Shown here: in pieces, positions 25,048 to 33,263 of the stretch | Layout of the letters: each line of letters opens with the position of its first letter | How positions within the stretch are numbered: the stretch's first letter is position 1 | Assembly: GCA_009692605.1 (NCBI GenBank) | Contig: SHYV01000016.1 | Coordinates: 1-34,734, forward strand | DNA from: Myxococcales bacterium | GTDB lineage: Bacteria > Myxococcota_A > UBA796 > SXON01 | Length of the DNA stretch: 34,734 nucleotides | Direction: 5' to 3' | Program-made: the position numbers and the translations under genes | The notes under the pieces: model-generated | Told to the model about the DNA's origin: nothing | Databases searched by the model: none | Seen by the model: the letters and a program-made list of their open reading frames with translations, nothing else

Positions 25048-25053
25048 GGGCGG

Positions 25054-26319
25054 TCAAGGGCGCCGCAGAACGACAACCGTCTCGACGTGGGGTGTGCCGG
25101 GAAACATGTCGTAGACCCGAACGGACACCGCTCTAAAACCACGCTCCTGCCAAAGGGCGAGATCCCGCGCTAGCGGCTCGGGGTGACAGGAGATGTACAC
25201 GACCTGCGACGGGTCGAGCTCCATCACCTGCTCGAACGCCGCGGCGCTGGTGCCCTTTCGAGGCGGGTTCAGCATCACGGTCGCGTCCGCGAACGAGGCG
25301 GGGATGGCGACCGACCCCGCGGCTCCCCCCACGATCCGGACATCGGCGCCGAGACGCCTCGCCGTCTCACCGGCGCGGGCCGCAGCGCCGGCGTTCTCCT
25401 CCACCCCAAAGCAGGCCAGGCCTGCGTCCCTCGCCCACATCGCGAACGGGATGGCGCCGACCCCCGCATACAGGTCGATGAGCCGCGCTCCAGGGTCCGG
25501 CAGCTCGGCCCAGATCTGGCGGCCGACCACGGGGTTGGTCTGGAAGAAGTCGGTCGGCCCGACGGTAAGGTCAACCCCGGAGCCCACCGACTCCCGGATG
25601 GCCGCTATACCCCACAGCAGGGTCGTGGGGCCCAGCGGATCGAGGAGCGCGTCGCCCTCCCGGCGGTTCTGGTGCAGCGCCAGCCCGTCGATGCCAGCAC
25701 GCCGCAAGGCCGCTTCCAGACCATGCAGCTCGGGGTGATCCTCCCGGACCACCAGCGTGGCCAGCACCTGCGAGTCAACCGTAGACTGTCGCGCGATCAG
25801 AAAGCGCACCACCCCGGGCGGCAGCCGCAGGACCAGATGAGTGAGCCCGCGGAGCTTCTCCGGGAGCGCAATGCACCCCGAAATATCGCCGACGTCGTGG
25901 CTTCGCGGCCGGTACGCGCCGAACCGGACCCCGCCGCCGGGAAGGTCAGCCGCCACTAGCTTCACGAGCTGCCGGCCCGCCCCGGGCGGTGCCTCGCGCG
26001 CCTCCACCGGCGTCAGCACACCCGCCATGCCCAGGATCCGCCCCACACGCGCGGCCCGTTCCTGGTGCGCCCGACCGGGAGCGACGTGCAGCCAAGGGCA
26101 CCCCCCGCAGGTGGTGATGTGTGCACAGCGGACGGGCACGCGGTCGGACGAAGGCTCGGGCGACCCACGCCAGCGCGCGTGCACGTAGTTTCCGCCACGG
26201 TGGATGACCTCAACGTCGGCCCGCTCACCCGGGATTCCGCCGACCACCCGAACCGGGGGCCTCCCGGGCGCCTGGGCCTCACCGGTCGCGACGAAGAACT
26301 CCGGGGTCACTTCGGTCAA
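25054..26319 (-). CDS. RumA-type class I RNA (uracil-5-)-methyltransferase
   Basis: A 421-residue SAM enzyme of the RlmD/RlmCD/TrmA family that forms m5U in RNA. Four cysteines in RlmD-like positions (65, 71, 74 in CAHITTCGGC, and 149) should hold a 4Fe-4S cluster. LIDLYAGVG is the SAM loop, YISCHPE contains the nucleophile Cys378, and HVETVVVL carries the C-terminal Glu. The usual DPPR/DPPRxG reads NPPRKG (Asn351). A short TRAM-like N-terminus (to about 60) is present. I cannot tell the RNA target. The TTG start at 26319 overlaps the hutF stop (TTGA). Confidence 0.88.
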   Translation of the reverse strand: MTEVTPEFFVATGEAQAPGRPPVRVVGGIPGERADVEVIHRGGNYVHARWRGSPEPSSDRVPVRCAHITTCGGCPWLHVAPGRAHQERAARVGRILGMAGVLTPVEAREAPPGAGRQLVKLVAADLPGGGVRFGAYRPRSHDVGDISGCIALPEKLRGLTHLVLRLPPGVVRFLIARQSTVDSQVLATLVVREDHPELHGLEAALRRAGIDGLALHQNRREGDALLDPLGPTTLLWGIAAIRESVGSGVDLTVGPTDFFQTNPVVGRQIWAELPDPGARLIDLYAGVGAIPFAMWARDAGLACFGVEENAGAAARAGETARRLGADVRIVGGAAGSVAIPASFADATVMLNPPRKGTSAAAFEQVMELDPSQVVYISCHPEPLARDLALWQERGFRAVSVRVYDMFPGTPHVETVVVLRRP

Positions 26320-27632
26320 CGGCGACCGCTGGACTTCAAGCGGCGCCCACCGACCCACACGTCGGCAACCGCCGCCGGCCCCCCGTTGAATACGAGGGTC
26401 GGCAGCAGGCGGGCTTCCGCGAACTCCAACCCGGTGACGTCGACCGCGATGAGATCCGCGAGCCGACCCGTCTCGATCCGGCCCGCGTTGACGCCCAGCG
26501 AACGAGCCCCCCAGAGGCTGCCGGTCTCGAGCAGCCGCAGGGCCAGCCCATCGCGCGGATCGTCCGCCGGCACCGGGCGCAGCACGTTGCGCTGGCCGGC
26601 GAGCGCCCGGGCGTGCCACTCGACCGCGCGCAGCTCCGCGAACGGGTCGATAGCGGCGTGGCTGTCCGAGCCGATGCAGATCCCCACCCGCCCATCCAAC
26701 CGGCCGGCCGGCAAGAACCCATCCCCGAGGTCCAGCTCGGTGGTCGGGCACCCGACGACATAGCCACCAAGACGGCTCAATGTATCGATCTCTGCGTCGT
26801 CTGGATGCGTCAGGTGCACCGCCGAGAAGCGCTCGCTGACCATCCCGGCGTCCGCGAACACCTGAACCGGCCGCCGCCCATGCTCCGCGAGGCACGCCGC
26901 CACCTCAGCCGGCTGCTCGTCCACGTGCGCGTGGATCACGCCGGAGAACGCGGACAGCTCGCGGAGCCACGCCTCGGGGCAGGCCCGGACGGAGTGCGCG
27001 GCGAGGCCCACGGTAAAGCCCTGCTTCACCCCGACGTCGCCCAAGCGGCCGATCGCGGCCAGGACATCGTCAGGTGAGCGGTGGATGAAGCGTCGCTGCC
27101 GTGGGTTCGGGGCCACGCCAAACCCGGAGCGCGCGTAGGCCACGTACAGCAGGACAAGCCGAATGCCGGCGGTCCGGGCCGCGGACGCGATCCGGAGGGA
27201 GAGCTCGTCCGCCGCCGCGTACGGAGACCCATCCGGCTGGTGATGCAGGTAGTGGAACTCCCCGACCGTCGTGAAGCCGGCGCTGACCATCTCGCGAAAC
27301 GCCAGGGTAGCGATGCGCTCCATCGCATCGGGGTCGAGGGTCTCCGCGAGGGCGTACATCGCCTCACGCCAGGTCCAGAAGCTGTCTTTGGGGCCCTGCC
27401 CACCATCGGACCCGAGTGCGGCGTGCTGAACTACACCTCGGAGCGCGCGCTGGAACGCATGCGAGTGCGCGTTCACGAAGCCCGGAAGCAGGACCTTGCC
27501 GCGGAGCCGCTCAGGTTCAACCCCCGGCGGACAGGGGCACACACGGCCAACGAGGTCCCCGTCCAACTCTACGGCCAGACCGGCCTGCAAGCCAGTGGCG
27601 GTGAGCACCGCATCGGGCAGGAGCCAGCTCAC
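26316..27632 (-). CDS. hutF: Formimidoylglutamate deiminase
   Basis: A 438-residue amidohydrolase-superfamily enzyme that converts N-formimino-glutamate to N-formyl-glutamate and ammonia in histidine degradation. LPGFVNAHSHAFQRALRG (metal His56 and His58), FWTWREAMY, GFTTVGEFHYLHH, a later His-rich strand (IHAHVDEQPAEV) and GSDSHAAIDPF match HutF closely. A GTG start overlaps the preceding stop (GTGA). No hutH, hutU, hutI or hutG is in the window, so the rest of the pathway must lie elsewhere. It is sandwiched between an unknown gene and an RNA methyltransferase. Confidence 0.92.
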   Translation of the reverse strand: MSWLLPDAVLTATGLQAGLAVELDGDLVGRVCPCPPGVEPERLRGKVLLPGFVNAHSHAFQRALRGVVQHAALGSDGGQGPKDSFWTWREAMYALAETLDPDAMERIATLAFREMVSAGFTTVGEFHYLHHQPDGSPYAAADELSLRIASAARTAGIRLVLLYVAYARSGFGVAPNPRQRRFIHRSPDDVLAAIGRLGDVGVKQGFTVGLAAHSVRACPEAWLRELSAFSGVIHAHVDEQPAEVAACLAEHGRRPVQVFADAGMVSERFSAVHLTHPDDAEIDTLSRLGGYVVGCPTTELDLGDGFLPAGRLDGRVGICIGSDSHAAIDPFAELRAVEWHARALAGQRNVLRPVPADDPRDGLALRLLETGSLWGARSLGVNAGRIETGRLADLIAVDVTGLEFAEARLLPTLVFNGGPAAVADVWVGGRRLKSSGRR

Positions 27633-28426
27633 CGGGTGTCGGAGACCAGCGAGCGCAGCTCATCCTGGAGCTCGGCGGGCAGGATCTTCGAGCCTTGCAG
27701 CTCTTCGAGGTCCTGTCGCAGCAGCGTCGGCAAGAGCTGCCGGGCGAGCGAGGTGGGCGTGTAGGGGTTGAACGCGAGGGCCTTCCGGACCCGGTATTGG
27801 GGTGACCAGCGTGGGTGGCTGGCGATCATCTCAAGGATCTCGGGCAGCGTCGGCCGCATCGCCGCCACCCGTACGATGTCGCGCTCCACGACACGGGGAT
27901 TATCCAGCAGGACCTTGATGATCCGGGGGTCCCGATCGTGCATGAGCCGGTCCAGGGTCATCCGGTCGTCCCCTCTGGCCTTGGCCGTCCGAACCCCAGC
28001 CGCCAAATCCATGTGCGGGTTCTCGGTGCGCGCCGGCTTGCCGGGGACCGGTCGATCGGTGAGGAAGCGAGCCGCCTGTCGGGGCAGGCCTGCCGCGTGC
28101 GCGATCGCGTACAGCTCAGCGATCCGTCCGTATGGCAACTCCAGAAAGACGGATGGGGTGAGCGCGAGCTCGGTTCGAAGCCAGCGCGCCTGACGCTCGC
28201 CACCGTCGGCGCGGACGTCCAGCCGAGGCAACATCCCGATCAGCGTCCCGTCATCGGTCCCCTCCACCAGCTCGAACAAGACATTTCGCCGGATGGCGCG
28301 GTCCGGGATCGCCGAGAATTTGTGGATCCACCGCTCGATCCAGAGATCGGCCTCGGTGTCATCGGTCCGCACAGCCTCGGCGCGCGCGATGGCAGCGGGG
28401 AGGGTGGATGGCAGAGGCAGCGCCAT
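27629..28426 (-). CDS. Conserved-looking helical protein of unknown function
   Basis: A 265-residue protein without signal peptide or membrane segments. It is mostly predicted helix, with short repeated motifs such as LMHDRDPRIIKVLLDNPRV and IASHPRWSPQYRVRKALAFNP that resemble HEAT-type helical pairs. I do not recognise a named family. ATG 28426 is the only reasonable start, with GATACC/TACCGG 5-7 bases upstream. It is the first gene of the coupled trio with hutF and the RumA-type methyltransferase, and shares a 47-base divergent spacer with the lipoprotein at 28474. Confidence 0.8.
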   Translation of the reverse strand: MALPLPSTLPAAIARAEAVRTDDTEADLWIERWIHKFSAIPDRAIRRNVLFELVEGTDDGTLIGMLPRLDVRADGGERQARWLRTELALTPSVFLELPYGRIAELYAIAHAAGLPRQAARFLTDRPVPGKPARTENPHMDLAAGVRTAKARGDDRMTLDRLMHDRDPRIIKVLLDNPRVVERDIVRVAAMRPTLPEILEMIASHPRWSPQYRVRKALAFNPYTPTSLARQLLPTLLRQDLEELQGSKILPAELQDELRSLVSDTR

Positions 28427-28460
28427 GCAACCCGGTATCACGGGAGGGGGCGGGCCCGGA

Positions 28461-28466
28461 TACAAC
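28461..28466 (+). promoter_or_regulatory. -10-like hexamer TACAAC before the lipoprotein at 28474
   Basis: TACAAC ends seven bases before the ATG, and there is no Shine-Dalgarno sequence. The whole divergent spacer (28427-28473) is only 47 bases, so both promoters must overlap the starts or extend into the opposite gene. Confidence 0.35.
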
Positions 28467-28473
28467 CACAACG

Positions 28474-28968
28474 ATGCTCCCTGCCCTTCGCCTCCTCGTG
28501 CTGGTTGTCGCCAGCGTGGCCCCCTCGCTCGTCGGCTGCAGCACCCCAGCGCCGACCAACCCCGAAGGCTGCATGGAGCTCGGGTCCGCCACCGCGCGCG
28601 ACGAGTGCTTCCTCTTGCTCCTTCCAAGCATCTTTAAGACCGACCCCGCCCGCGGTATCGAGCTGACCTTGAGCAGCGTCAGCGACCCCGCGACTCGGGA
28701 CTTCGTTTGGCTGACCGTGACGCGTGACGTCGACCCGAACTCGGACAAATACTGCAACCGGATCACCGATACGCTCCTGAAAGATAGATGCAAGGTGCTT
28801 GTCTCGCGTCCGCACCTCCACCGGAACCTCATCGACGGCAAGGGGCCGCCGATGGGAGCTCACGGCCAGCCGGGCGTGGGTGGGCCCCCACAGATGGGGG
28901 GCCCGCGCCCGCCTCCGGGCCCTTCAGGCCCCGCCAGCCCCAGCCCAGTGAGCCCAGCCCAGCCATGA
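28474..28968 (+). CDS. Lipoprotein with Gly/Pro-rich tail
   Basis: A 164-residue protein; the signal peptide ends S-L-V-G-C (Cys22). The middle (about residues 30-115) has four cysteines (EGCME, DECFL, KYCNR, DRCKV), likely paired. The last 40 residues are Gly/Pro/Ser-rich and probably disordered. Family not recognised. The stop overlaps the ATG of the pseudouridine synthase (ATGA). I chose the internal ATG because upstream codons lack a signal-peptide character and TACAAC fits seven bases before it. Confidence 0.75.
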   Translation: MLPALRLLVLVVASVAPSLVGCSTPAPTNPEGCMELGSATARDECFLLLLPSIFKTDPARGIELTLSSVSDPATRDFVWLTVTRDVDPNSDKYCNRITDTLLKDRCKVLVSRPHLHRNLIDGKGPPMGAHGQPGVGGPPQMGGPRPPPGPSGPASPSPVSPAQP

Positions 28969-29561
28969 CCCTGACCTTCCCGGTGCTCTACCGGGACGAC
29001 CACCTCGAGATCGTGGACAAACCAGCGGGGGTCGCGGTCACCGATGGGCGTGACGCGCGGGCAGCTGACCCGGTCATCGCGCGGCTCGGCCTGCTGCTCT
29101 GCCACCGGCTGGACGTCGGGACCTCCGGCGTCCTCGTGCTCGCGCGCACCCCACACGGTCAGCGGGTGGTCTCCGACGCGTTTTCAAGGGGCGCGGTGCG
29201 GAAGACCTACCTCGCTCTGGTGGCGGGCACTCCCCCGGACAGCGGCCTGATCGACCTGCCGCTGGGTGAGTGGAAGCGCGGGCGCGTGCAGATCGGGCGA
29301 GGCCGTCCCGCACGCACCCGCTACACAGTGGTCGAACGAAAGGGCGCCCGGGCGCGCCTGTTGCTCTGGCCGGAGACCGGACGAACGCACCAGCTACGCG
29401 CGCACTTGAGCAGCATTGGCGCCCCGATCGTGGGGGACGAAGACTACGGCGGCCCCGCCGCGAGTCGGGTCTACCTGCACGCCTCACAGGTGGCGCTCCC
29501 CTGGCCCGACCGGGGCGAGACCGTGGTGGACGCGCCCGAGCCATCCGGCTTCACCCTGTGA
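28965..29561 (+). CDS. RluA-family pseudouridine synthase
   Basis: A 198-residue catalytic domain without an S4 domain. HRLDVGTSGVLVL (47-59) contains the catalytic Asp50. VDKPAGVAV, VRKTYLALV and ETGRTHQLRAHL are the other RluA-family motifs. The compact size fits RluA/TruC-like enzymes, but the RNA target cannot be inferred. The ATG overlaps the lipoprotein stop, and its own stop overlaps the GTG of the next gene, so it sits in a three-gene coupled unit with two lipoproteins. Confidence 0.92.
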   Translation: MTLTFPVLYRDDHLEIVDKPAGVAVTDGRDARAADPVIARLGLLLCHRLDVGTSGVLVLARTPHGQRVVSDAFSRGAVRKTYLALVAGTPPDSGLIDLPLGEWKRGRVQIGRGRPARTRYTVVERKGARARLLLWPETGRTHQLRAHLSSIGAPIVGDEDYGGPAASRVYLHASQVALPWPDRGETVVDAPEPSGFTL

Positions 29562-30871
29562 GCCGGCGCACCCGGCGTGCCCGAGCGCTGGCCCCTGTGC
29601 TGGCCCCTGTGCTGGCGATTGGACTGGCCGGACTGGCCGGGTGTCGGCGTGGCGCGGGCTCGGCAGACGACGTCTGCAGCTTCGAATTTCAGGAGGACAA
29701 GGTCAGTAAGGACGGCCGAACCGTGGGCACGATGATCGCGGACGATGAGGGTCTCTACCAGATCCACACCGTCATCCGCTGGGCCGAGGACATGGGCGAC
29801 CCGGGCACCGCCCCGATCGGCGTCACGCTGCAAGGGGGTTGGTTCCACGAGGGCACTCCGATCCTCGGGGAGGACCCGCACCTGGACACCGCGAACCCCG
29901 TGGTGGACATCCACATCGACCTGCCGGGGGCAGGCCTCTCCGGCGGCACCAACGACAGGCGCGGCCCGATCGCCGCTGCAGCGCTCGCCTCTGTGCTGCG
30001 CTGGGCGCACGGCGAGGGCGTGGACGCGGGCGGCTGCTCCATCCAGGACCGCATTCCGGCCGCGAACCTGAACGACATCTACCTCATCGGCACATCCAAC
30101 GGCGGCAACCTCGCGTACTCCGTCCTGACCGATGACAGCCTCTCCGTCCCGCCGATCGCCGGACTTGTCATCTGGGAGACCCCCTCCGCCTCGACGTTCG
30201 TCAACGTGGAGCTCGGCGTCACCCCCTCGGTCTACACCCCCGGCACGTGCACCGTGGACGCAACCGACGGGATCCTCTGCCCCTTCCCTGCCGAACAGCT
30301 CATCAGCATCCCCGACGACCGTGTGTCACAGCTCTGCTTTGACGTTGACGCAGACGGTGCATGTGTCGATACCACCGACGTGATGGTGTTCGGCAGCGAG
30401 ACAAAGGAGACAGGTGAGCTGATGCTCTCCCCCGCGCTGCGCCGAGCGGCCGACAGCGCTGGGCTCGACCTGACCGGCTATGGATCTCTCGAGGACGCCG
30501 ACGCATGGTGGTCGTATCGTGACGCAAGTCGACGTGTCACCCTGCTCGTCGACCGTTGGCCAGACCTGCCCATTCTGCTCGTTGGGAGCGAAACGGACCA
30601 TGTGATCGACACATGGACCGACCACCCGCACATCCGAGGGCTCGGGCAAGCGCTTCAGGAGCAGGGGGCGTTCTGGACGCGCCTCAACCCCGGAGCGGCC
30701 TGGCTACCCGGCAATACAACGCCGAACGCCCCCAACCTGCCGTTGTCCCTCGGCGGCGACGAAGGGCGGATGTTGACCGAAGACGCCGAAGATCCTCTGG
30801 ACGTGGCGCTCACCGGCGCGGTCCTCGAGCTGTCCGAACGAAACGCGACCGGAGACTGGACCAGCGAATAG
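29558..30871 (+). CDS. Lipoprotein resembling an alpha/beta hydrolase
   Basis: A 437-residue protein with a GTG start overlapping the previous stop. The signal peptide is built from short repeats at DNA level (12-base and 9-base units around 29587-29639) and ends L-A-G-C (Cys29). YLIGTSNGGNLAY contains a nucleophile-elbow-like G-x-S-x-G (Ser180), and ILLVGSETDHVIDTWTDHPHI could supply the acid and His. A peptidase- or esterase-like fold is therefore plausible but not proven. Several cysteines (CSFE, GGCS, GTCT, ILCP, QLCF, GACV) could form disulfides. Surface location expected. Confidence 0.78.
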   Translation: MSRRTRRARALAPVLAPVLAIGLAGLAGCRRGAGSADDVCSFEFQEDKVSKDGRTVGTMIADDEGLYQIHTVIRWAEDMGDPGTAPIGVTLQGGWFHEGTPILGEDPHLDTANPVVDIHIDLPGAGLSGGTNDRRGPIAAAALASVLRWAHGEGVDAGGCSIQDRIPAANLNDIYLIGTSNGGNLAYSVLTDDSLSVPPIAGLVIWETPSASTFVNVELGVTPSVYTPGTCTVDATDGILCPFPAEQLISIPDDRVSQLCFDVDADGACVDTTDVMVFGSETKETGELMLSPALRRAADSAGLDLTGYGSLEDADAWWSYRDASRRVTLLVDRWPDLPILLVGSETDHVIDTWTDHPHIRGLGQALQEQGAFWTRLNPGAAWLPGNTTPNAPNLPLSLGGDEGRMLTEDAEDPLDVALTGAVLELSERNATGDWTSE

Positions 30872-30922
30872 GAGTCGGGGCGAGCGCGAGCGTGGCGAAC
30901 CATCAACGTCTGGAGAGGCGGC

Positions 30923-30986
30923 GCAAGAGCGGTGCAAGAGCGATGTAAGAAAGGACTTGCACAAACTGGTAGCGTCGGCGTACACT
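30923..30986 (+). promoter_or_regulatory. Candidate promoter with phased direct repeats in a convergent intergenic region
   Basis: TTGCAC (30957-30962), an 18-base spacer and TACACT (30981-30986) resemble a sigma70 promoter pointing right. Just upstream, GCAAGAGCG occurs twice (30923-30931 and 30934-30942), 11 bases apart, as in tandem activator sites. No plus-strand gene follows, only the end of the minus-strand phosphorylase, so the transcript would be non-coding. Confidence 0.35.
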
Positions 30987-31001
30987 CTTTTTAACGTCTC
31001 G

Positions 31002-31075
31002 GTCCTCCCCGTTCCGGCTTTCCCGGCACGTCAAGCGTCTCCTCCAATCTTTTGCGGTGAGCGGACGGGGAGGAC
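31002..31075. other. Long inverted repeat, 14-bp stem with one bulge
   Basis: GTCCTCCCCGTTCCG (31002-31016) pairs with CGGACGGGGAGGAC (31062-31075), leaving one unpaired T and a 45-base loop. No T-run follows on either strand, so it is not a standard terminator. It lies between the convergent genes ending at 30871 and 31103 and begins about 16 bases after the candidate promoter. It could be a structured small RNA or a bidirectional transcription barrier. Confidence 0.5.
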
Positions 31076-31102
31076 TCCCACCCGCAACAGCACGCGCGGA
31101 AC

Positions 31103-33091
31103 TCAGGACGTGGTGTAGTACTTGCGCGCGTACTCTGCGACCATGCGGCTCGTGTGGAACTGCTGCGTGCACGTCTCCAGGCTGCGTCGCATGCGGCGAA
31201 CCCAGGCCGTGGGCACCGTACCGTCCGCGCGGTCATAGAATTCCGGCACGACGTGGTTCTCAAGCACCTCGTAAAGGCTCGCCGCGTCTACAGCGTCCTG
31301 CTCCTCGACCGTCGGGCGCTCCCCCCCGTCACCGATCGCCCACCCGTTGGTGCCGTCAAACGCCTCGGGCCACCAACCATCGAGGATCGAACAGTTGATG
31401 CCGAGGTTCAGCGGCACCTTCATCCCGCTCGTCCCGCTGGCCTCCCGAGGCCGACGCGGCGTGTTGAGCCAGACGTCTACACCTTGCGTGAGCCTGCGAC
31501 CAAGCGCCATGTCGTAGTCCGGCAGGAACACCACGCGGCCTCGGAAGCGCTCGTCCCGCGTCCACTCCAGCACGTCGCGCAGGATGCCTTGCCCGGCGGC
31601 GTCGCGCGGGTGAGCCTTCCCGGCGAACAGGATCTGCACCGGGCTCCGGGTCAGGATCGCCTCCAGCCGGTCGGGATCGCTGAAGATGAGGTTTCCACGC
31701 TTGTACGGTGCGAACCTTCGCGCGAACCCGATGGTCAGGGCATCCGGATCCAGCCAATCGCGGCCAAGCTCGCGGTTCGCCCAGGCCACGAGGTTGAGTC
31801 GCAGCGAGCAGCGCATCTCCCAGAGCTTCTCGTCCGGCACGGCATCGAGTGAGATGTCGGCGCCCTCTCGCCACCGAGGGCTGGCCTCGTCGAGCAGGCG
31901 CTGCACCTTGCCGCTCATCCAGCTTGGAGCGTGCACCCCGTTGGTGACCGACCCGATGGGCACGTCCGCCTCGGCGAGGCTCGGGTACAGGTTCTGCCAC
32001 ATCTTGCGGCTCACCTCGCCGTGCAGCTTCGCCACGCCGTTGGCCGACCGGCTCCCGCGCAGGGCCAGCACCGTCATGCAGAGCGGCTCGTTGACGTTCC
32101 CTTTCTCGATCCGACCGAGGTCCATGATCGCACCCTCAGGGAGCTTCATGGACTCGCGCAGCCCCTCGAGCGCCTCCTGCTTCAAGTCCCAGTTGAACCG
32201 GTCGTGTCCGGCGTCCACCGGGGTGTGCGTCGTGAACACGCAGCCGGCGCGCACACGCTGCCACGCCTTCTCCACGCGGTGCCCTGCGAGCAGCTCCTCG
32301 CGCCACCGCTCAACCACTGCGAACGCGGCGTGGCCTTCGTTCATGTGGATGACCGTCGGTTCAACGCCCAGCGCCCTCAGCGCGCGTACGCCGCCGACGC
32401 CCAACAGGACCTCCTGCTGGATCCGGGTGGCGGAGTCCCCCCCATAAAGCTGCATCGACAGGTTGCGGTGCTCGGGACGGTTCCCCTCGACGTCGGAGTC
32501 CAGCAGGTAGAGCTGAACCCGGCCGACCTTCAGCGCCCAGACCTGAGCCCTATAGGTGTGGTGCCCGTGGGGGACCTCAACGAACACGTCGAGCCGACGA
32601 AGCGGCGTCTGCTCAAGCGGGGTCGCTGGCCACGCCGGCACCTGCCGGTTGTTCGCGATGACCTGCTTGAAGTAGCCCTCCCGATAGAGGAGGCCGATGC
32701 CGATCAAGGGAAGTCCCAGATCAGAGGCGCTCTTGAGATGATCTCCAGCGAGCACGCCGAGACCACCCGAGTAGATGGGGAGCGACTCGTGGATCGCGAA
32801 CTCCATCGAGAAATAACAGATATTTCCTTTGAAATCTGCCATCTCCCGCGAGGCCCAGGTGTCGTTCCCCGCGAGGTAGGCGGCAAGGCGCTGTTCGACC
32901 GACTCCAGGCGTCCCATGACGCGAGGGGGCAGCTTCTCCAGCGCTGCGTCCTCCAGCTCGTCGAGCAGCATGATGGGATTGTGGTGCACCTCTTCCCAGC
33001 GCTCAGGATGGAGTGAAGCGAACAATTCCGTGGCCTGACTGTCCCAACACCACCACAGATTCTCGCAAAGAGCCAAAAGACGTGAGCGCAT
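31103..33091 (-). CDS. glgP: Alpha-glucan phosphorylase
   Basis: A 662-residue GT35 enzyme that releases glucose-1-phosphate from glycogen or maltodextrin. It belongs to the shorter alpha-glucan family phosphorylases, whose N-terminus reads like LCENLWWCWDSQATELF. CYFSMEFAIHESLPIYSGGLGVLAGDHLK, HMNEGHAAFAVVER and SVTNGVHAPSW are characteristic, and GTSGMKVPLNLG holds the pyridoxal-phosphate Lys558. The ATG has no Shine-Dalgarno sequence but has TATCCC seven bases upstream. A 45-residue ORF ends 34 bases before it on the same strand. Confidence 0.94.
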   Translation of the reverse strand: MRSRLLALCENLWWCWDSQATELFASLHPERWEEVHHNPIMLLDELEDAALEKLPPRVMGRLESVEQRLAAYLAGNDTWASREMADFKGNICYFSMEFAIHESLPIYSGGLGVLAGDHLKSASDLGLPLIGIGLLYREGYFKQVIANNRQVPAWPATPLEQTPLRRLDVFVEVPHGHHTYRAQVWALKVGRVQLYLLDSDVEGNRPEHRNLSMQLYGGDSATRIQQEVLLGVGGVRALRALGVEPTVIHMNEGHAAFAVVERWREELLAGHRVEKAWQRVRAGCVFTTHTPVDAGHDRFNWDLKQEALEGLRESMKLPEGAIMDLGRIEKGNVNEPLCMTVLALRGSRSANGVAKLHGEVSRKMWQNLYPSLAEADVPIGSVTNGVHAPSWMSGKVQRLLDEASPRWREGADISLDAVPDEKLWEMRCSLRLNLVAWANRELGRDWLDPDALTIGFARRFAPYKRGNLIFSDPDRLEAILTRSPVQILFAGKAHPRDAAGQGILRDVLEWTRDERFRGRVVFLPDYDMALGRRLTQGVDVWLNTPRRPREASGTSGMKVPLNLGINCSILDGWWPEAFDGTNGWAIGDGGERPTVEEQDAVDAASLYEVLENHVVPEFYDRADGTVPTAWVRRMRRSLETCTQQFHTSRMVAEYARKYYTTS

Positions 33092-33098
33092 GGGCGCG

Positions 33099-33104
33099 GG
33101 GATA
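33099..33104 (-). promoter_or_regulatory. -10-like hexamer TATCCC before glgP
   Basis: On the minus strand TATCCC ends seven bases before the glgP ATG. It could drive a leaderless glgP transcript separate from the small ORF upstream. Confidence 0.3.
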
Positions 33105-33114
33105 TCATGCGCTT

Positions 33115-33134
33115 GACGGGTGCGACTACCCGTC
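33115..33134 (-). promoter_or_regulatory. Hairpin between the small ORF and glgP
   Basis: GACGGGT (33115-33121) and ACCCGTC (33128-33134) form a perfect 7-bp stem with a six-base loop that contains part of the small ORF's stop codon (33126-33128). In an mRNA covering both genes it would lie 24 bases before the glgP start, where ribosomes finishing the small ORF could unfold it. Confidence 0.4.
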
Positions 33135-33263
33135 GCCGACGTCGCCCTCGCGCTCCTTTCCGCCCAGCGTCTTCTCGATGGCCGCGCACGGCTCGAACGG
33201 TCGCCCGCTCAGGGCTGCGCGGCGAGGCGAAGGCTGATCCCCACAGCAAAGCAGGGTCCCCAT
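33126..33263 (-). CDS. Small protein (45 residues) upstream of glgP
   Basis: The ORF starts at ATG 33263 with an excellent ribosome-binding site, AAAGGGGGAG, six bases upstream. It ends in TAG at 33126. The second half (PFEPCAAIEKTLGGKEREGD) uses almost only G/C-ending codons, as real genes here do. The N-terminus MGTLLCCGD has paired cysteines; there is no signal peptide. Same strand as glgP and 34 bases before it, so they may share a transcript. It could be a conserved small protein or a leader peptide affecting glgP expression. I do not recognise a family. Confidence 0.6.
   Translation of the reverse strand: MGTLLCCGDQPSPRRAALSGRPFEPCAAIEKTLGGKEREGDVGDG

Noticed and set aside
30981-31075. 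Intrinsic terminator for the hydrolase-like gene or glgP
   Set aside because: The stem has a 45-base loop and neither strand has a T-run after it; the run of T at about 30988-30992 lies before the stem.
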